Below are positions 26,249 through 34,980 of a DNA stretch of 64,000 nt, piece after piece. The notes below the pieces were generated by a model. It was not told the origin of the DNA, ran no database searches, and was given only the letters and a program-made list of their open reading frames with translations. Source of the DNA: Streptomyces sp. S465 (GTDB taxonomy: Bacteria; Actinomycetota; Actinomycetes; Streptomycetales; Streptomycetaceae); NCBI RefSeq assembly GCF_026898115.1, contig NZ_CP114036.1, positions 2,976,001 through 3,040,000 on the forward strand. Direction: 5' to 3'. The position numbers were made by a program, and so were the translations under genes. Each line of letters starts with the position of its first letter. Positions within the stretch are counted from its first letter, which is position 1.

Positions 26249-27118
26249 TCAGCCGGCGAAGGCGGGCTGCGCCAGCCCCTGTCCCGCGCCCTCGATGACC
26301 AGCAGCGACCCGGCGAGCGGCGGCGCGGCGGCGCCGAGGCCGACCCGTGCCGAGGTCAGATACAGATCGCGGAGGTCCGCCCCGCCGAAGGCGCAGGCGG
26401 TCGGGCGCGGGAACGGAAGCTCCACCACCCGATCGAGTGTCCCGTCGGGGGCGTAGCGGCGGATCGCGGCGCCGTCCCACAGGGCGACCCACACCGCGCC
26501 GTCGGCGTCCACGCACAGCCCGTCCGGGAAGCCCGCGCCCTCCTCGATCTCGACGAACGGCCGGCGCCCCGAGACCACCGGACCGTCCGCGCCGTCCGCC
26601 ACGTCGAGGACGTCGATACGGCGGGTGGGGGTGTCGATGTAGTACATGCGGCGGCCGTCCGGGCTCCAGCCGATGCCGTTGCTGACCGTGACCCGCGGCA
26701 GGAACTCCGTACGGGAGCCGTCCGCCCCGATCCGGGAGAGCGTGCCGCCACCGGTCGCCTCGTCGTAGCGCATGGTGCCCGCCCAGAGCGAACCGTCGGG
26801 CGCGACCGCGGCGTCGTTGCCCCGGCGGCCGGGGACCGCCTCGCGCAGCAGCCAGCCGAAACCGCCGTCGGGCCCGTACACCCCGATGCCGTCGCGGAGG
26901 TTGACCACCAGTCCGCCGCCCGCGCGGGGCTTGGCCGCGCCGACGTGCTGCTCGGTGGCCAGGGTGGTGCGGCGGCCGGTGGCGGGGTCGTAGCCGTGGA
27001 CGCGGGAGGAGAGGATGTCCACCCAGATCAGCCGCCGGGCGGCGGCGTCCCAGGTGGGTCCCTCGCCGAGCACGGCGTGCGCGCGCACCGCGATCTCGAG
27101 CGACGGCCGTGTGCTCAT
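26249..27118 (-). CDS. SMP-30/gluconolactonase family lactonase
   Basis: 289 residues forming a six-bladed beta-propeller metal-dependent lactonase. Expected metal ligands are E19 (LGEGPTW), the Asn in VSNGIGWSPDG (about 148) and the Asp in FPDGLCVDADG (about 200). It hydrolyses sugar lactones to aldonic acids, the step between a sugar 1-dehydrogenase and an aldonate dehydratase. Its ATG overlaps the stop of the IclR gene by four bases, so the two are translationally coupled and the regulator probably senses a related sugar acid. An aldonate dehydratase is encoded at 6945 but is distant. Confidence 0.9.
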   Translation of the reverse strand: MSTRPSLEIAVRAHAVLGEGPTWDAAARRLIWVDILSSRVHGYDPATGRRTTLATEQHVGAAKPRAGGGLVVNLRDGIGVYGPDGGFGWLLREAVPGRRGNDAAVAPDGSLWAGTMRYDEATGGGTLSRIGADGSRTEFLPRVTVSNGIGWSPDGRRMYYIDTPTRRIDVLDVADGADGPVVSGRRPFVEIEEGAGFPDGLCVDADGAVWVALWDGAAIRRYAPDGTLDRVVELPFPRPTACAFGGADLRDLYLTSARVGLGAAAPPLAGSLLVIEGAGQGLAQPAFAG

Positions 27119-27891
27119 ATGTCCCGCCTCCGATGGCCCAGCCGTGCCGACAGTTCTGCCGCACCCTTGGCCGCCAGCTCCTCCAGCTCGGCCTGGCGCT
27201 CCTCGCTCCAGCGGATCGTCGGCACCGAGATCGACAGCGCCGCGACCACCTTCCCGGTGGAGTCCCGTACGGGAGCCGCCACGCAGTTCACATCCGGGTT
27301 GGACTCCCGCTGCTCGACCGCGACGCCGCGCTCGCGCACGGTGGCGAGGTGGCGGCGCAGTTCGCCGGGGGAGGTGATGCTGTTGTCCGTCATCGCGGCC
27401 AGCGGCTGGTCGTCGGGCAGCCGGGCGTCCAGGGCGTCCTCCGGGAGGGAGGCGAGCAGCATCTTGCCGACCGAGGTGCAGTGGGCGGGCAGCCGGCGGC
27501 CCGCGGCCGAGACCATGCGGACGGCGTGGGTGGAGTCGACCTTGGCGATGTAGATGACGTCGGCGCCCTCGAGGATGGCGACGTGCACGGTTTCGTCGCA
27601 GGTCTCCGCGACGGTCCGGGCCACCTGCCGGCCCTCGGCCGCCAGGTCGAGCTGTTCGGCGTAGCGGCTGCCCAGCTGGTACGGCCGCACCCCGAGCCGG
27701 TAGCGGCCGGGCTGGTCGGGTACGTGGACCAGGTAGGAGCGGGCGGCCAGGGTGGTCACCAGCTCATGGACCGTCGTACGGGGCAGTCCCAGCCGCCGGG
27801 TGATCTCGGGGGCGGAGAGCGTGCCGTCTCCGTCCAGGAAGAGCTCGAGTATGTCCAGGGCCCGTGTCACCGCGGGCACCAGGCGTCCCAT
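27115..27891 (-). CDS. IclR family transcriptional regulator
   Basis: 258 residues. The N-terminal winged helix-turn-helix (TRALDILELFLDGDGTLSAP and LGLPRTTVHELVTTLAARSY) is followed by the GAF-like effector domain with the typical PAHCTSVGKMLLA and NCVAAPVRDSTGKVVAALS blocks. The ATG at 27891 is chosen for GGAGGG nine bases upstream; the frame is open to 28065. It is transcribed with the SMP-30 lactonase. Upstream, TCGAACATC (27948-27940, minus strand) matches a sequence in the sugar-operon leader at 6919-6927, so control of that operon is a testable idea. Confidence 0.93.
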   Translation of the reverse strand: MGRLVPAVTRALDILELFLDGDGTLSAPEITRRLGLPRTTVHELVTTLAARSYLVHVPDQPGRYRLGVRPYQLGSRYAEQLDLAAEGRQVARTVAETCDETVHVAILEGADVIYIAKVDSTHAVRMVSAAGRRLPAHCTSVGKMLLASLPEDALDARLPDDQPLAAMTDNSITSPGELRRHLATVRERGVAVEQRESNPDVNCVAAPVRDSTGKVVAALSISVPTIRWSEERQAELEELAAKGAAELSARLGHRRRDI

Positions 27892-28036
27892 AAGTACTCG
27901 CCCTCCGCTTCTGGTCCGGATGCATATGGTTCGCGCGCAGATGTTCGAGATCCCGGCCGATGGCCGGTAAACCGAACACAGGTTACGCATAGCCGTCTTC
28001 CTCCGGCAATGGTCCGGCAAAGGCACGATAGGAACC

Positions 28037-28660
28037 ATGGATTCCGCACCGGACTCGTTCCCCACCCCCTTCCCCTTCGTCCTCGTGCTGCTGCGGCGGA
28101 TGGCCGATCATCAGCCGGGGCTGGTCGAGGACGCGCTGCGCGAGCTGGGCTTCGGGCGTTCGGTGATGCGCGAGGCCAACCGCCGCTGGCAGGCCATGCG
28201 GCACGCGTCACGGCGGCGCTCGGCGGTCGCCCGCTACCGCGCCGTACTGGGCCCGCCCGAGTCCACCGCCACCCGCCGGATCGGCGATCTGACCTGTGAG
28301 GCGCTGAGCTGGTCCGTGCCGCTGTGGCCGGATCTGCGGTTCGAGGTGCTCACCGCGCCGAACGGGGCGGTGTGGAACGAGTGGCTGGTGCGCGCCCCGG
28401 GGGCGCCCGGGGCGACGTTGCGTACGGCCGCCGATCTCGTGCCCTGGTCCTGCACGGTGGACGAGGTGGCGCGCGCCTTCGCGCCCGCGCGGCCGATGGA
28501 GGGCTCGGCGCCCACCCGCTGGCGGCTCGCCTTCGACGCATGGGACGGAGAGCACGGGGCGAACGGGGCGAACGGCGAACTCCGCCACTATGTGGCGGAG
28601 TTCACCTGGGGATTGCTTCAGCGCGTGGAGAACGTCAGGCCAGCTTCGCCGACAGCGTGA
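28037..28660 (+). CDS. Conserved protein of unknown function
   Basis: 207 residues, not recognised. The first half is basic and helical (LRRMADHQPGLVEDALRELG, MREANRRWQAMRHASRRRS). The second half is beta-rich with many aromatic residues (LWPDLRFEVLTAPNGAVWNE, WRLAFDAWDGEHG, HYVAEFTWGLLQ). No signal or membrane helix. AGGAACC precedes the ATG. The 3' end overlaps the convergent OsmC gene by 26 bp. A (GGGGCGAAC)-type duplication encodes GANGAN near the C-terminus. Confidence 0.7.
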   Translation: MDSAPDSFPTPFPFVLVLLRRMADHQPGLVEDALRELGFGRSVMREANRRWQAMRHASRRRSAVARYRAVLGPPESTATRRIGDLTCEALSWSVPLWPDLRFEVLTAPNGAVWNEWLVRAPGAPGATLRTAADLVPWSCTVDEVARAFAPARPMEGSAPTRWRLAFDAWDGEHGANGANGELRHYVAEFTWGLLQRVENVRPASPTA

Positions 28661-29060
28661 TCTCCGTACCGGCGAGCGCCTGGCTCACCGGGCAGTTCTT
28701 CTTGGCGTCCTCGGCCGCCGCGACGAACGCGGCCTCGTCCAGGCCCTCCACCGAGCCCTCGACGGTGAGGTGGATACCGGTGATCCCGGTGCCGGGCTGG
28801 AAGGTGACCTCGGCCTGGGTGGTCAGCTGGGTGGGCGGGTTGCCCGCCTGGGTGAGGCCGTGCGAGAGCGCCATCGAGAAGCAGCTGGAGTGCGCCGCCG
28901 CGATCAGCTCCTCGGGGCTGGTCTTGCCGTTCGCCTGCTCGGCGCGGGACGGCCAGGAGACCGGCTGCTCGCCGATGCCGGAGGAATCGAAGGTGACGGT
29001 CCCCTTGCCCTCGGCCAGGTTGCCCTGCCAGACGGTGTGCGCGGTACGCGTCGTAGCCAT
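28635..29060 (-). CDS. OsmC/Ohr family peroxiredoxin
   Basis: 141 residues. A homodimeric thiol peroxidase that reduces organic hydroperoxides in the cytoplasm. Both reactive cysteines are present: C60 in AAAHSSCFSMALS and C123 in KKNCPVSQAL. The general layout (VTFDSSG, TSPEELIAAAHSSC) fits the OsmC branch rather than Ohr. The start is the ATG at 29060; an upstream in-frame ATG at 29096 adds a non-homologous stretch. It stands alone between an unknown convergent gene and the phosphatase/thioredoxin pair. Confidence 0.92.
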   Translation of the reverse strand: MATTRTAHTVWQGNLAEGKGTVTFDSSGIGEQPVSWPSRAEQANGKTSPEELIAAAHSSCFSMALSHGLTQAGNPPTQLTTQAEVTFQPGTGITGIHLTVEGSVEGLDEAAFVAAAEDAKKNCPVSQALAGTEITLSAKLA

Positions 29061-29135
29061 GCTCGCTGTTCCCTGCTTCCTGTCGGTGACGTCCACCTGC
29101 CGGTGGAGCGCCGGATGTGACGTACGGTCGGATGA

Positions 29136-29783
29136 TCATCCGGCGGGGGTGCCGCCCCTTCCGGCCGACCCCGGTCCGGAGATCGCCTCCGAGCCTACGT
29201 TCCAGGCGACGACGGCCGGGCGACCATGCTCAGTTCCGAGTCGACTCACGGTCGCGGTGTCCAGCCGGAAGAGCGCGCCGGCGGACGGGGGCAGCCCCAG
29301 CCGGCGGGCGGTGAGCACCCGCAGCACATGGGCGTGGGCCACCAGCACCACATCGGCGCCGTCCGCCGCGTCCAGCTCGGGCGCGATCCGGGCGAGCACC
29401 CGGTCCACCCGGGCCCCGATCCGCTCGGGCGACTCCCCCGGGTGGCCGGCTTCGCCCGGTGGGACGCCGTCGGTCCACAGGTTCCAGCCGGGGCGGGTGC
29501 GGTGGATCTCGGGGGTGGTGACGCCCTCGTAGCCGCCGTAGTCCCATTCGTGCAGCTCGGGCTCGGTCGTGAGGTCCTCGAGCCCGGCGAGCCGCGCGGT
29601 CCGCACGGCCCGCTCCATGGGGCTCACCAGGGTCAGCCCGATCTTGCGCGCGGCGAGCAGCGGGCGCAGCGCGCGCGCCTGCTCCTCGCCGTGCGCCGTC
29701 AGGGGCATATCGGTCCAGCTGGTGTGCTTCCCCGACCGGCTCCACTCGGTTTCGCCGTGCCGGATCAGCAGCAGCTCAGCCAT
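29136..29783 (-). CDS. Histidine phosphatase family protein
   Basis: 215 residues of the phosphoglycerate-mutase-like superfamily. The phosphate-accepting motif LIRHGETEWS has His9. Partner residues are R60-type (SPMERAVRTA), the acid in LHEWDYGGYEG and the second His in VVLVAHAHVLRVL. It probably dephosphorylates a small metabolite. The ATG overlaps the 3' end of the thioredoxin gene by 8 bp, so they form a two-gene operon. The C-terminal Gly/Pro-rich tail is non-conserved. Confidence 0.9.
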   Translation of the reverse strand: MAELLLIRHGETEWSRSGKHTSWTDMPLTAHGEEQARALRPLLAARKIGLTLVSPMERAVRTARLAGLEDLTTEPELHEWDYGGYEGVTTPEIHRTRPGWNLWTDGVPPGEAGHPGESPERIGARVDRVLARIAPELDAADGADVVLVAHAHVLRVLTARRLGLPPSAGALFRLDTATVSRLGTEHGRPAVVAWNVGSEAISGPGSAGRGGTPAG

Positions 29784-30189
29784 TGCGGTCGGACGCCTTC
29801 TCCTCGTCGATCGCCCGCTTCTCGTTCGCGGCGGCCGCGATGGAAGCGCGCACCGCGTCCATGTCGAGGTCGCGGGCCTGGCCGATGACGTCCTCCAGGG
29901 CCGGCTCGGGGAGGGCGCCGGGCTGGGCGAAGACCGCGATGTTGTCGCGCACGATCATCAGCGTGGGGATGGACTGGATGTCGAAGGCGGCGGCCAGCTC
30001 GGGCTGGGCCTCGGTGTCGACCTTGGCGAACAGCAGATCCTGGTGGCGCTCCGCGGCCTTCTCGTAGACGGGCGCGAACATCCGGCACGGCCCGCACCAG
30101 GAGGCCCAGAAGTCGATCAGGACGAACGCGCTTCCGGACACGATGTCGTCGAAGTTGTCCTTGGTGAGCTCGACGGTGCTAGTGCTCAT
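29776..30189 (-). CDS. trxA: Thioredoxin with C-terminal extension
   Basis: 137 residues. The thioredoxin fold with the intact active site WCGPC (C32, C35), the FWASWCGPCRMFAPV strand-helix and the cis-Pro in SIPTLMIVRDN. Residues beyond about 105 form an additional charged helix (AAANEKRAIDEEKASDRNG) not found in E. coli TrxA but frequent in actinomycete copies. A cytoplasmic disulfide reductase needing thioredoxin reductase, which is not encoded here. The ATG at 30189 is preferred over the open extension to 30357. Confidence 0.93.
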   Translation of the reverse strand: MSTSTVELTKDNFDDIVSGSAFVLIDFWASWCGPCRMFAPVYEKAAERHQDLLFAKVDTEAQPELAAAFDIQSIPTLMIVRDNIAVFAQPGALPEPALEDVIGQARDLDMDAVRASIAAAANEKRAIDEEKASDRNG

Positions 30190-30256
30190 GCCTGCGTTAC
30201 CCGCTTCCGTACGTCGGCAGATGCCTCGTGCACGGTAACCCCGCCGCCGCCGTCCG

Positions 30257-31843
30257 TTATTCCGGCCGGAAACGGATGCCGAGATCGGCGGGGGTGAAGC
30301 GGCGTACGTCCCGGGTGGACAGCCCGTGGCCGGTCCCCCGCAGGACCCAGAAGCCACCCGTTCGGCCGCGGTCGTAGCCGGGCGCGGCGGCGATCACGTC
30401 GTCGTGGCCGTCGCCGTCGACGTCGAGCAGCGGGGGCTGGGGGGCGAAGCCGTCGGAGCCGTACGGAGCGGGCCGGCCGGGCACGCCCGGGGTGTCCAGG
30501 TCGACGGTCTGCTCCCCGCCGTCCTCCTGGTGCGCGCCCGCGGCCGGGTCGTACTCGCCACCGCTCCCGCGCCGGGACCCGGGCAGCAGGGTGAGCCGGC
30601 CGTTGCCGTGGTTCTTCTCCGGGGTGGCCACCACGAGGTCGGGACGGCCGTCGCCGGTGATGTCGCCCACGGCCGGGGAGCCGCCGAAGCCATCGCCGCG
30701 CCGCGCGTCGCCGGGCAGGCCAGGACCGGACGGGTCGACGGTGAGCTCCGAACGCCCCCTGCCCAGCCCGGACCTGGCGCCGTGCACGACGGTGAGCCGG
30801 CCGGAGCCGCGGTGCGGGCCGGGGCCGAGGGTCCCCTGGCCGGGCGCGAGCAGATCGTCGATCCCGTCGTGGTCGGCGTCCCCGGCCGCGGGCTCGCGCG
30901 GACCGTCCTCCGTGCCGAGGGCGTGGGCCAGCCGCGCCTCGGGCCGCTTGTCCCGCACCAGGCCCTCGGGCCCGCCCCGGTAGTGGGCCACGGGTGGGTC
31001 GAGGGGGGCGGTGTCGTCGGATTCCGGCTGATCCGGCTGTTCGGGCTGCTCCGGCTGCTCCGGCTGCTCGGTGTCGTAGCGGTAGGTCAGCACCACGTCG
31101 GTGCGGTGGTCACCGTCGAAGTCCCCGGCGGTGGCGGTGGCGGGCGCGGTACGGCGGTGCCGGCCGGTGGGGAGCGCGGCGGTACGGGCCGGACGGGGCG
31201 TGGCACGCCCCGACCCGAACGCCCCGAACGGCCCGTACAGCACACGCACCGCGCCCCGGCCGTCGGCCGCCGAGGCCAGCAGGTCGGCGGCGCCGTCCCC
31301 GTCGAAGTCCCCCACGGCCAGGGACAGGAATCCGGTCGCGCCACCGCGCAGCGGGCGTGGGGCGGCCAGCCCACGGGGGCCGCCGCGCAGCACCACCGTC
31401 TCCCCGGTCCGCGCGGACCGTGGTGTCCTCCCGTGCCGGAAACGCGCCGTCACCAGGTCGGTGAATCCGTCCCCGTCGAGGTCGGTCCGCAGCGGCGACC
31501 CCACGTAGTCGTCCTCGGCGCCGTCGACGACGAGGCGGTGCCGTGGGTCCAGGCCCCGCGCCGAGCCGTAGACGACCGCCAGCCGGGCGGGCAGCGGTCC
31601 CCGGGAGGTGCTGGTGGGGCGGATGGTGGTGGCGAAGTCGTCGTAGCCGTCGCCGTTGAAGTCCCCGAGCGACGCGGCGGCCGCCCCCTTCGTGGCCCCC
31701 TCCCCCTCCCCCGGCTTCCGGCCGCCATGGCCGCCCTTGCTGCACCCGGCGAGCAGCAGCACGGCGGACACGGCCACGGCGGCGACGGGGACGAGCGAAC
31801 GCACGGCGGCGCCTCCGAGGCGGATCGGCACGGGTACGGACAT
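30257..31843 (-). CDS. FG-GAP/VCBS repeat lipoprotein
   Basis: About 528 residues. The signal peptide ends in a lipobox (VSAVLLLAGC), anchoring the protein to the outer face of the membrane. The mature part is an integrin-alpha-like beta-propeller of about seven FG-GAP/VCBS blades. Each has a calcium-loop pattern such as DFNGDGYDDFATT, DLDGDGFTDLVTA, DFDGDGAADLLAS, DADHDGIDDLLA, DITGDGRPDLVVA and DVDGDGHDDVIAA. One blade is interrupted by a low-complexity (EQPEQP)n stretch near 31035-31070. A surface binding role is plausible. The start could also be the GTG at 31885. Confidence 0.85.
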   Translation of the reverse strand: MSVPVPIRLGGAAVRSLVPVAAVAVSAVLLLAGCSKGGHGGRKPGEGEGATKGAAAASLGDFNGDGYDDFATTIRPTSTSRGPLPARLAVVYGSARGLDPRHRLVVDGAEDDYVGSPLRTDLDGDGFTDLVTARFRHGRTPRSARTGETVVLRGGPRGLAAPRPLRGGATGFLSLAVGDFDGDGAADLLASAADGRGAVRVLYGPFGAFGSGRATPRPARTAALPTGRHRRTAPATATAGDFDGDHRTDVVLTYRYDTEQPEQPEQPEQPDQPESDDTAPLDPPVAHYRGGPEGLVRDKRPEARLAHALGTEDGPREPAAGDADHDGIDDLLAPGQGTLGPGPHRGSGRLTVVHGARSGLGRGRSELTVDPSGPGLPGDARRGDGFGGSPAVGDITGDGRPDLVVATPEKNHGNGRLTLLPGSRRGSGGEYDPAAGAHQEDGGEQTVDLDTPGVPGRPAPYGSDGFAPQPPLLDVDGDGHDDVIAAAPGYDRGRTGGFWVLRGTGHGLSTRDVRRFTPADLGIRFRPE

Positions 31844-32047
31844 CGGCAGGGATACGGACAGGGGTTCATCGCTCAAGGACTCCACGCGGCGCTCTCAGGT
31901 TGCTCCGCGCGCCCCCGCGGAACCCCGTACGCCCCCACGGAATGCACGCGACACCGGGCGCCGAGGTTGCGATCATGGCGGGGGCCTCGCTCTGGGCGGG
32001 GAACTGGACGCGTCACGAGCAACTGGACGAGGAGGAGGCGATCCGCG

Positions 32048-32695
32048 ATGCCGGCCGTACCCGCCGATCCGACGGTGCTGCACCCGATGCCCGAGCAGCC
32101 GCGGGTGGTGCTGCTGAAACCGCTGGTCACCTCGCCACTGATCGAGGTCGGGGAGTTCTCGTACTACGACGACCCGGATGACCCCACCGCGTTCGAGACC
32201 CGCAACGTGCTGTACCACTACGGGCCCGAGCGGTTGGTCATCGGGAAGTTCTGCGCACTGGGTGAAGGGGTGCGGTTCATCATGAACGGCGCCAACCACC
32301 GCATGGACGGCCCCTCCACCTTTCCCTTCCCCATCATGGGCGGTTCGTGGGCCGACCACTTCGACCTGATCACCGGCCTGCCGGGCCGGGGCGACACCGT
32401 GGTCGGCAATGACGTCTGGTTCGGCTACCGGGCGACGGTGATGCCCGGCGTCCGCATCGGCCACGGCGCGATCATCGCCTCCGGTTCGGTGGTCGTGGAC
32501 GACGTGCCCGACTACGGCGTCGTCGGCGGCAATCCGGCCCGGCTCCTCCGCCGCCGCTACGACGACGAGGACATCGCCCGGCTGCTGGCCCTGGCCTGGT
32601 GGGACTGGCCGCCCGAGCACCTCACCGCCCACCTCCGCACGATCATGTCCGGAAGCGTGACCGACCTCGAGGCGGCGGCCCCGCGCCAGAACTAG
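32048..32695 (+). CDS. CatB/Vat-type hexapeptide-repeat O-acetyltransferase
   Basis: 215 residues, close to the length of streptogramin A acetyltransferases. The left-handed beta-helix carries the xenobiotic acyltransferase signature MNGANHRMDG with the catalytic His (H84), then DVWFGYRATVMPGVRIGHGA and VVGGNPARLLRRR. It transfers acetyl from acetyl-CoA to a hydroxyl of an antibiotic-like or sugar acceptor. GGAGGAGG precedes the ATG at 32048. Resistance to streptogramin A-type compounds or virginiamycin M is possible but cannot be asserted from sequence alone. It overlaps the convergent WYL gene by 4 bp. Confidence 0.9.
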   Translation: MPAVPADPTVLHPMPEQPRVVLLKPLVTSPLIEVGEFSYYDDPDDPTAFETRNVLYHYGPERLVIGKFCALGEGVRFIMNGANHRMDGPSTFPFPIMGGSWADHFDLITGLPGRGDTVVGNDVWFGYRATVMPGVRIGHGAIIASGSVVVDDVPDYGVVGGNPARLLRRRYDDEDIARLLALAWWDWPPEHLTAHLRTIMSGSVTDLEAAAPRQN

Positions 32696-34197
32696 CCAGG
32701 TGTGCGCTGTCCGGGGCCGTCGGCCGCCGCGGCAGCGGCGTAGCGGCGGGCCAGCTGCGCGAAGGCTTCCTTGAGTTCGGGCGGCCCGATGACCTCGATA
32801 TCGGCGTCGAACCTGCCGATGGTGGCGGCCAGTCCGGGCCACGACCACGCCTCCAGGACCAGCCGGCAGCGGTCCGGACCGAGTGCCTCGACGACTCCGT
32901 CGCCGGCGAAGGGGGAGACCTCGGCGGCGGGCAGGTCGAGGATCACCTCGCCACGGCAGGGCCAGCCGCCGGGCCCGTCGGCACCCTGGAACCGGCCGAG
33001 GATGAAGGCGGCCACGTCCCCGCCGGGCACCTCGCGCGGGGTGAAACGGGGCCCGGTGGGGGTGCGCGGGGTGATCCGGTCGACGCGGAAGGTGCGCCAG
33101 CCCTCGCGGTCGAGGTCCCACGCGAGCAGATACCAGCGCCCGCCCCAGGTGACGAGATGATGCGGCGCCACTCTGCGCGGCGCACCCGCGACGGCCCCGG
33201 TACCGGCCGCCCCCGCCGGTGAAGCCGCACCCGACGCAGAAGCCTCCTCCGGCGGGGAAGCCGCCCCCGACGCAGAAGCCTCCTCCGGCGGGGAGGCCGC
33301 CCCCGACGCAGAAGCCACCCCAGGCAGGGAAGCCGCCCCCGCCCGGGAAACCGCCCCCGGCGGGGACGCCGCCCCCGACGCAGAAGCCACCCCAGGCAGG
33401 GAAGCCGCCCCCGCCGGGGAAGCCGCCCCCGGCCGGGAAGCCGCCCCCGCCGGGGAAGCCGCCCCCGGCCGGGAAGCCGCCTCCGGCGGAGAAGCCGCAC
33501 CCGGCGGAGAAGCCGCACCCGACTGGGACGCCGCACCCGACGCAGAAGCCTCCTCCGGCCGGGAGGCCGCACCCGACGCAGAAGCCACCCCAGGCTGAGA
33601 AGCCGCCCCCGCCGGGGAAGCCGCCCCCGGCCGGGAAGCCGCTCCCGGCGGGGAGGCCCCTCCCCCCGGGGAAGCCGCTCCCGCCCAGGAAGCCGCCTCC
33701 GGCGGGGTGGCGGGGGTGTAGTCGAAGCGCAGGACCTCGCGGGCGCGGACGGCTGTGCTGAGCGCCATGAGGACCTGCGGGTCGGCCCGTGGATGCGGCC
33801 GGTCCCACGGACGTTCGACGGCGGTGATCTGGAGCGCGTCGACGCGGTGCCGCAGCCGTGCGGGCATGACCTGCCGGACGGTGTTCAGGGCGCGCGCCGC
33901 CGCGTCCTCGATCCCGGCGCCGGTGGTGAGGGCGGTCTGGAGCGCGACGGCGAGGGCGACGGCCTGCTCGTCGTCGAACAGCAGCGGGGGCAGCTCCGCG
34001 CCCGCGCCGAGCCGGTAGCCCCCGTCGGGGCCCTTGGTGGCCACGATGGGGTAGCCGAGTTCACGCAGGCGGTCGACATCGCGGCGCACGGTGCGCGGGC
34101 TGATCTCCAGCCGCTCGGCCAGCAGCTGCCCCGGCCAGTCGCGGCGTGCCTGGAGCAGCGAGAGCAGGGACAGCAGTCGCGCTGACGTCTTCGGCAT
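32692..34197 (-). CDS. YafY-type HTH/WYL regulator with a large internal hexapeptide repeat
   Basis: About 501 residues, against roughly 320-330 for the family. The N-terminal winged helix is normal (PKTSARLLSLLSLLQARRDW, SPRTVRRDVDRLRELGYPIV). The WYL domain begins after ALSTAVRAREVLRFDYTP. It is then split by 28 tandem Ser/Ala/Gly/Pro hexapeptides (33202-33705) and resumes at APRRVAPHHLVTWGGRWYLL. It ends with the WCX part. The divergent DinB gene and the palindrome at 34217-34241 suggest autoregulation and control of dinB. Start is the ATG at 34197, or 34206 (three residues longer). Confidence 0.82.
   Translation of the reverse strand: MPKTSARLLSLLSLLQARRDWPGQLLAERLEISPRTVRRDVDRLRELGYPIVATKGPDGGYRLGAGAELPPLLFDDEQAVALAVALQTALTTGAGIEDAAARALNTVRQVMPARLRHRVDALQITAVERPWDRPHPRADPQVLMALSTAVRAREVLRFDYTPATPPEAASWAGAASPGGGASPPGAASRPGAASPAGAASQPGVASASGAASRPEEASASGAASQSGAASPPGAASPPEAASRPGAASPAGAASRPGAASPAGAASLPGVASASGAASPPGAVSRAGAASLPGVASASGAASPPEEASASGAASPPEEASASGAASPAGAAGTGAVAGAPRRVAPHHLVTWGGRWYLLAWDLDREGWRTFRVDRITPRTPTGPRFTPREVPGGDVAAFILGRFQGADGPGGWPCRGEVILDLPAAEVSPFAGDGVVEALGPDRCRLVLEAWSWPGLAATIGRFDADIEVIGPPELKEAFAQLARRYAAAAAADGPGQRTPG
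33202..33705 (-). repeat. 28 x 18-bp in-frame minisatellite inside the WYL gene
   Basis: The coding strand contains 28 consecutive 18-bp units, each encoding a hexapeptide of the type PAGAAS, RPGAAS, PPEEAS or ASGAAS, without a frame break over 504 bp. Higher-order blocks (for example the LPGVAS-ASGAAS pair, and PPEEAS-ASGAAS twice near the end) show recent unit duplication. The plus strand also stays open here but as a Lys/Pro shadow. Confidence 0.88.
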
Positions 34198-34216
34198 GAC
34201 TCCCATTCTGTCCCGA

Positions 34217-34241
34217 GTAGCGGCCACAACCTGTCCGCTAC
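34217..34241. promoter_or_regulatory. Palindromic operator between WYL regulator and dinB
   Basis: GTAGCGG (34217-34223) and CCGCTAC (34235-34241) form perfect 7-bp arms around 11 bp, and the inner bases are partly symmetric (CCACA against TGT). The position in the short divergent spacer, about 20 bp from the regulator start, fits a dimer-binding operator controlling both genes. Confidence 0.7.
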
Positions 34242-34297
34242 CTCTGTGAGTGTTGTCTCCGTCAGACGACGAGAACGACCAGAAGGACCCGATCACC

Positions 34298-34882
34298 GTG
34301 ACCGCCACCGCCACCACCACACCCCCCGCCACCCTCGACGCCGAGCGGGCCGATCTGCTCGCCGAGCTCACCGCCGCGCGCTCCGCCCTGATCAAGAGCG
34401 TGCAGGGGCTCAGCGACGAGCAGGCCGGTGAGCGCCCGACGGTCAGCGCGCTCTGCCTGGGCGGGCTGATCAAGCACGTCGCGTTCATCGAGGAAGGCTG
34501 GATGCGCTTCGTCCTCGAGGGCCCGTCGGCGCTGCGTTACGACCTGCCCGAGGGTGTCACCTGGGCCGACCTCATGGGCGGTACCGCGAAGGAGTTCCCC
34601 CAGTGGGCGATCGACAACCAGAACAACTTCCAGATGCTGCCCGGTGACACGCTGGCCGGGGTGCTCGAGCGCTACGAGCAGGTGGCCGCCCGGAGCGCGG
34701 AGGTCATCTCCACCGTCCCCGACCTGTCGGCGACGCACCCGCTGCCGGAGGCGCCCTGGAACGAGCCGGGTGCGGAACACAGCGTGCGCCGGGTGATCAT
34801 GCACGTCATCGCCGAGACCGCCCAGCACGCCGGGCACGCGGACATCATCCGCGAGACGCTCGACGGGCAGACGTCCAGCTGA
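34298..34882 (+). CDS. DinB family protein
   Basis: 194 residues, a four-helix-bundle metalloprotein of the DinB/YfiT superfamily. The metal-binding histidines are expected in LGGLIKHVAFIEEGW and in HVIAETAQHAGHADIIRE near the C-terminus, where they are clearly present. Many actinomycete members are mycothiol- or bacillithiol-dependent S-transferases, so a detoxification role is plausible. The GTG at 34298 follows AAGGA; the frame opens earlier at 34250. It is divergent from the WYL regulator and shares the operator at 34217-34241. Confidence 0.88.
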   Translation: MTATATTTPPATLDAERADLLAELTAARSALIKSVQGLSDEQAGERPTVSALCLGGLIKHVAFIEEGWMRFVLEGPSALRYDLPEGVTWADLMGGTAKEFPQWAIDNQNNFQMLPGDTLAGVLERYEQVAARSAEVISTVPDLSATHPLPEAPWNEPGAEHSVRRVIMHVIAETAQHAGHADIIRETLDGQTSS

Positions 34883-34980
34883 CCGCTTCCCGGAACCGCT
34901 CGGCGCCGCGCTGGCGACGGCCGTCACCTGCGCGGCGCCGGAATCCATGAGCCAAGGAACCGAAGGGAAACGGCGCGACC

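Noticed and set aside
33219..33761. Plus-strand Lys/Pro-rich frame (KPPPAG repeats)
   Set aside because: It is the antisense reading of the WYL gene's in-frame hexapeptide array; 18-bp periodicity keeps several frames open.
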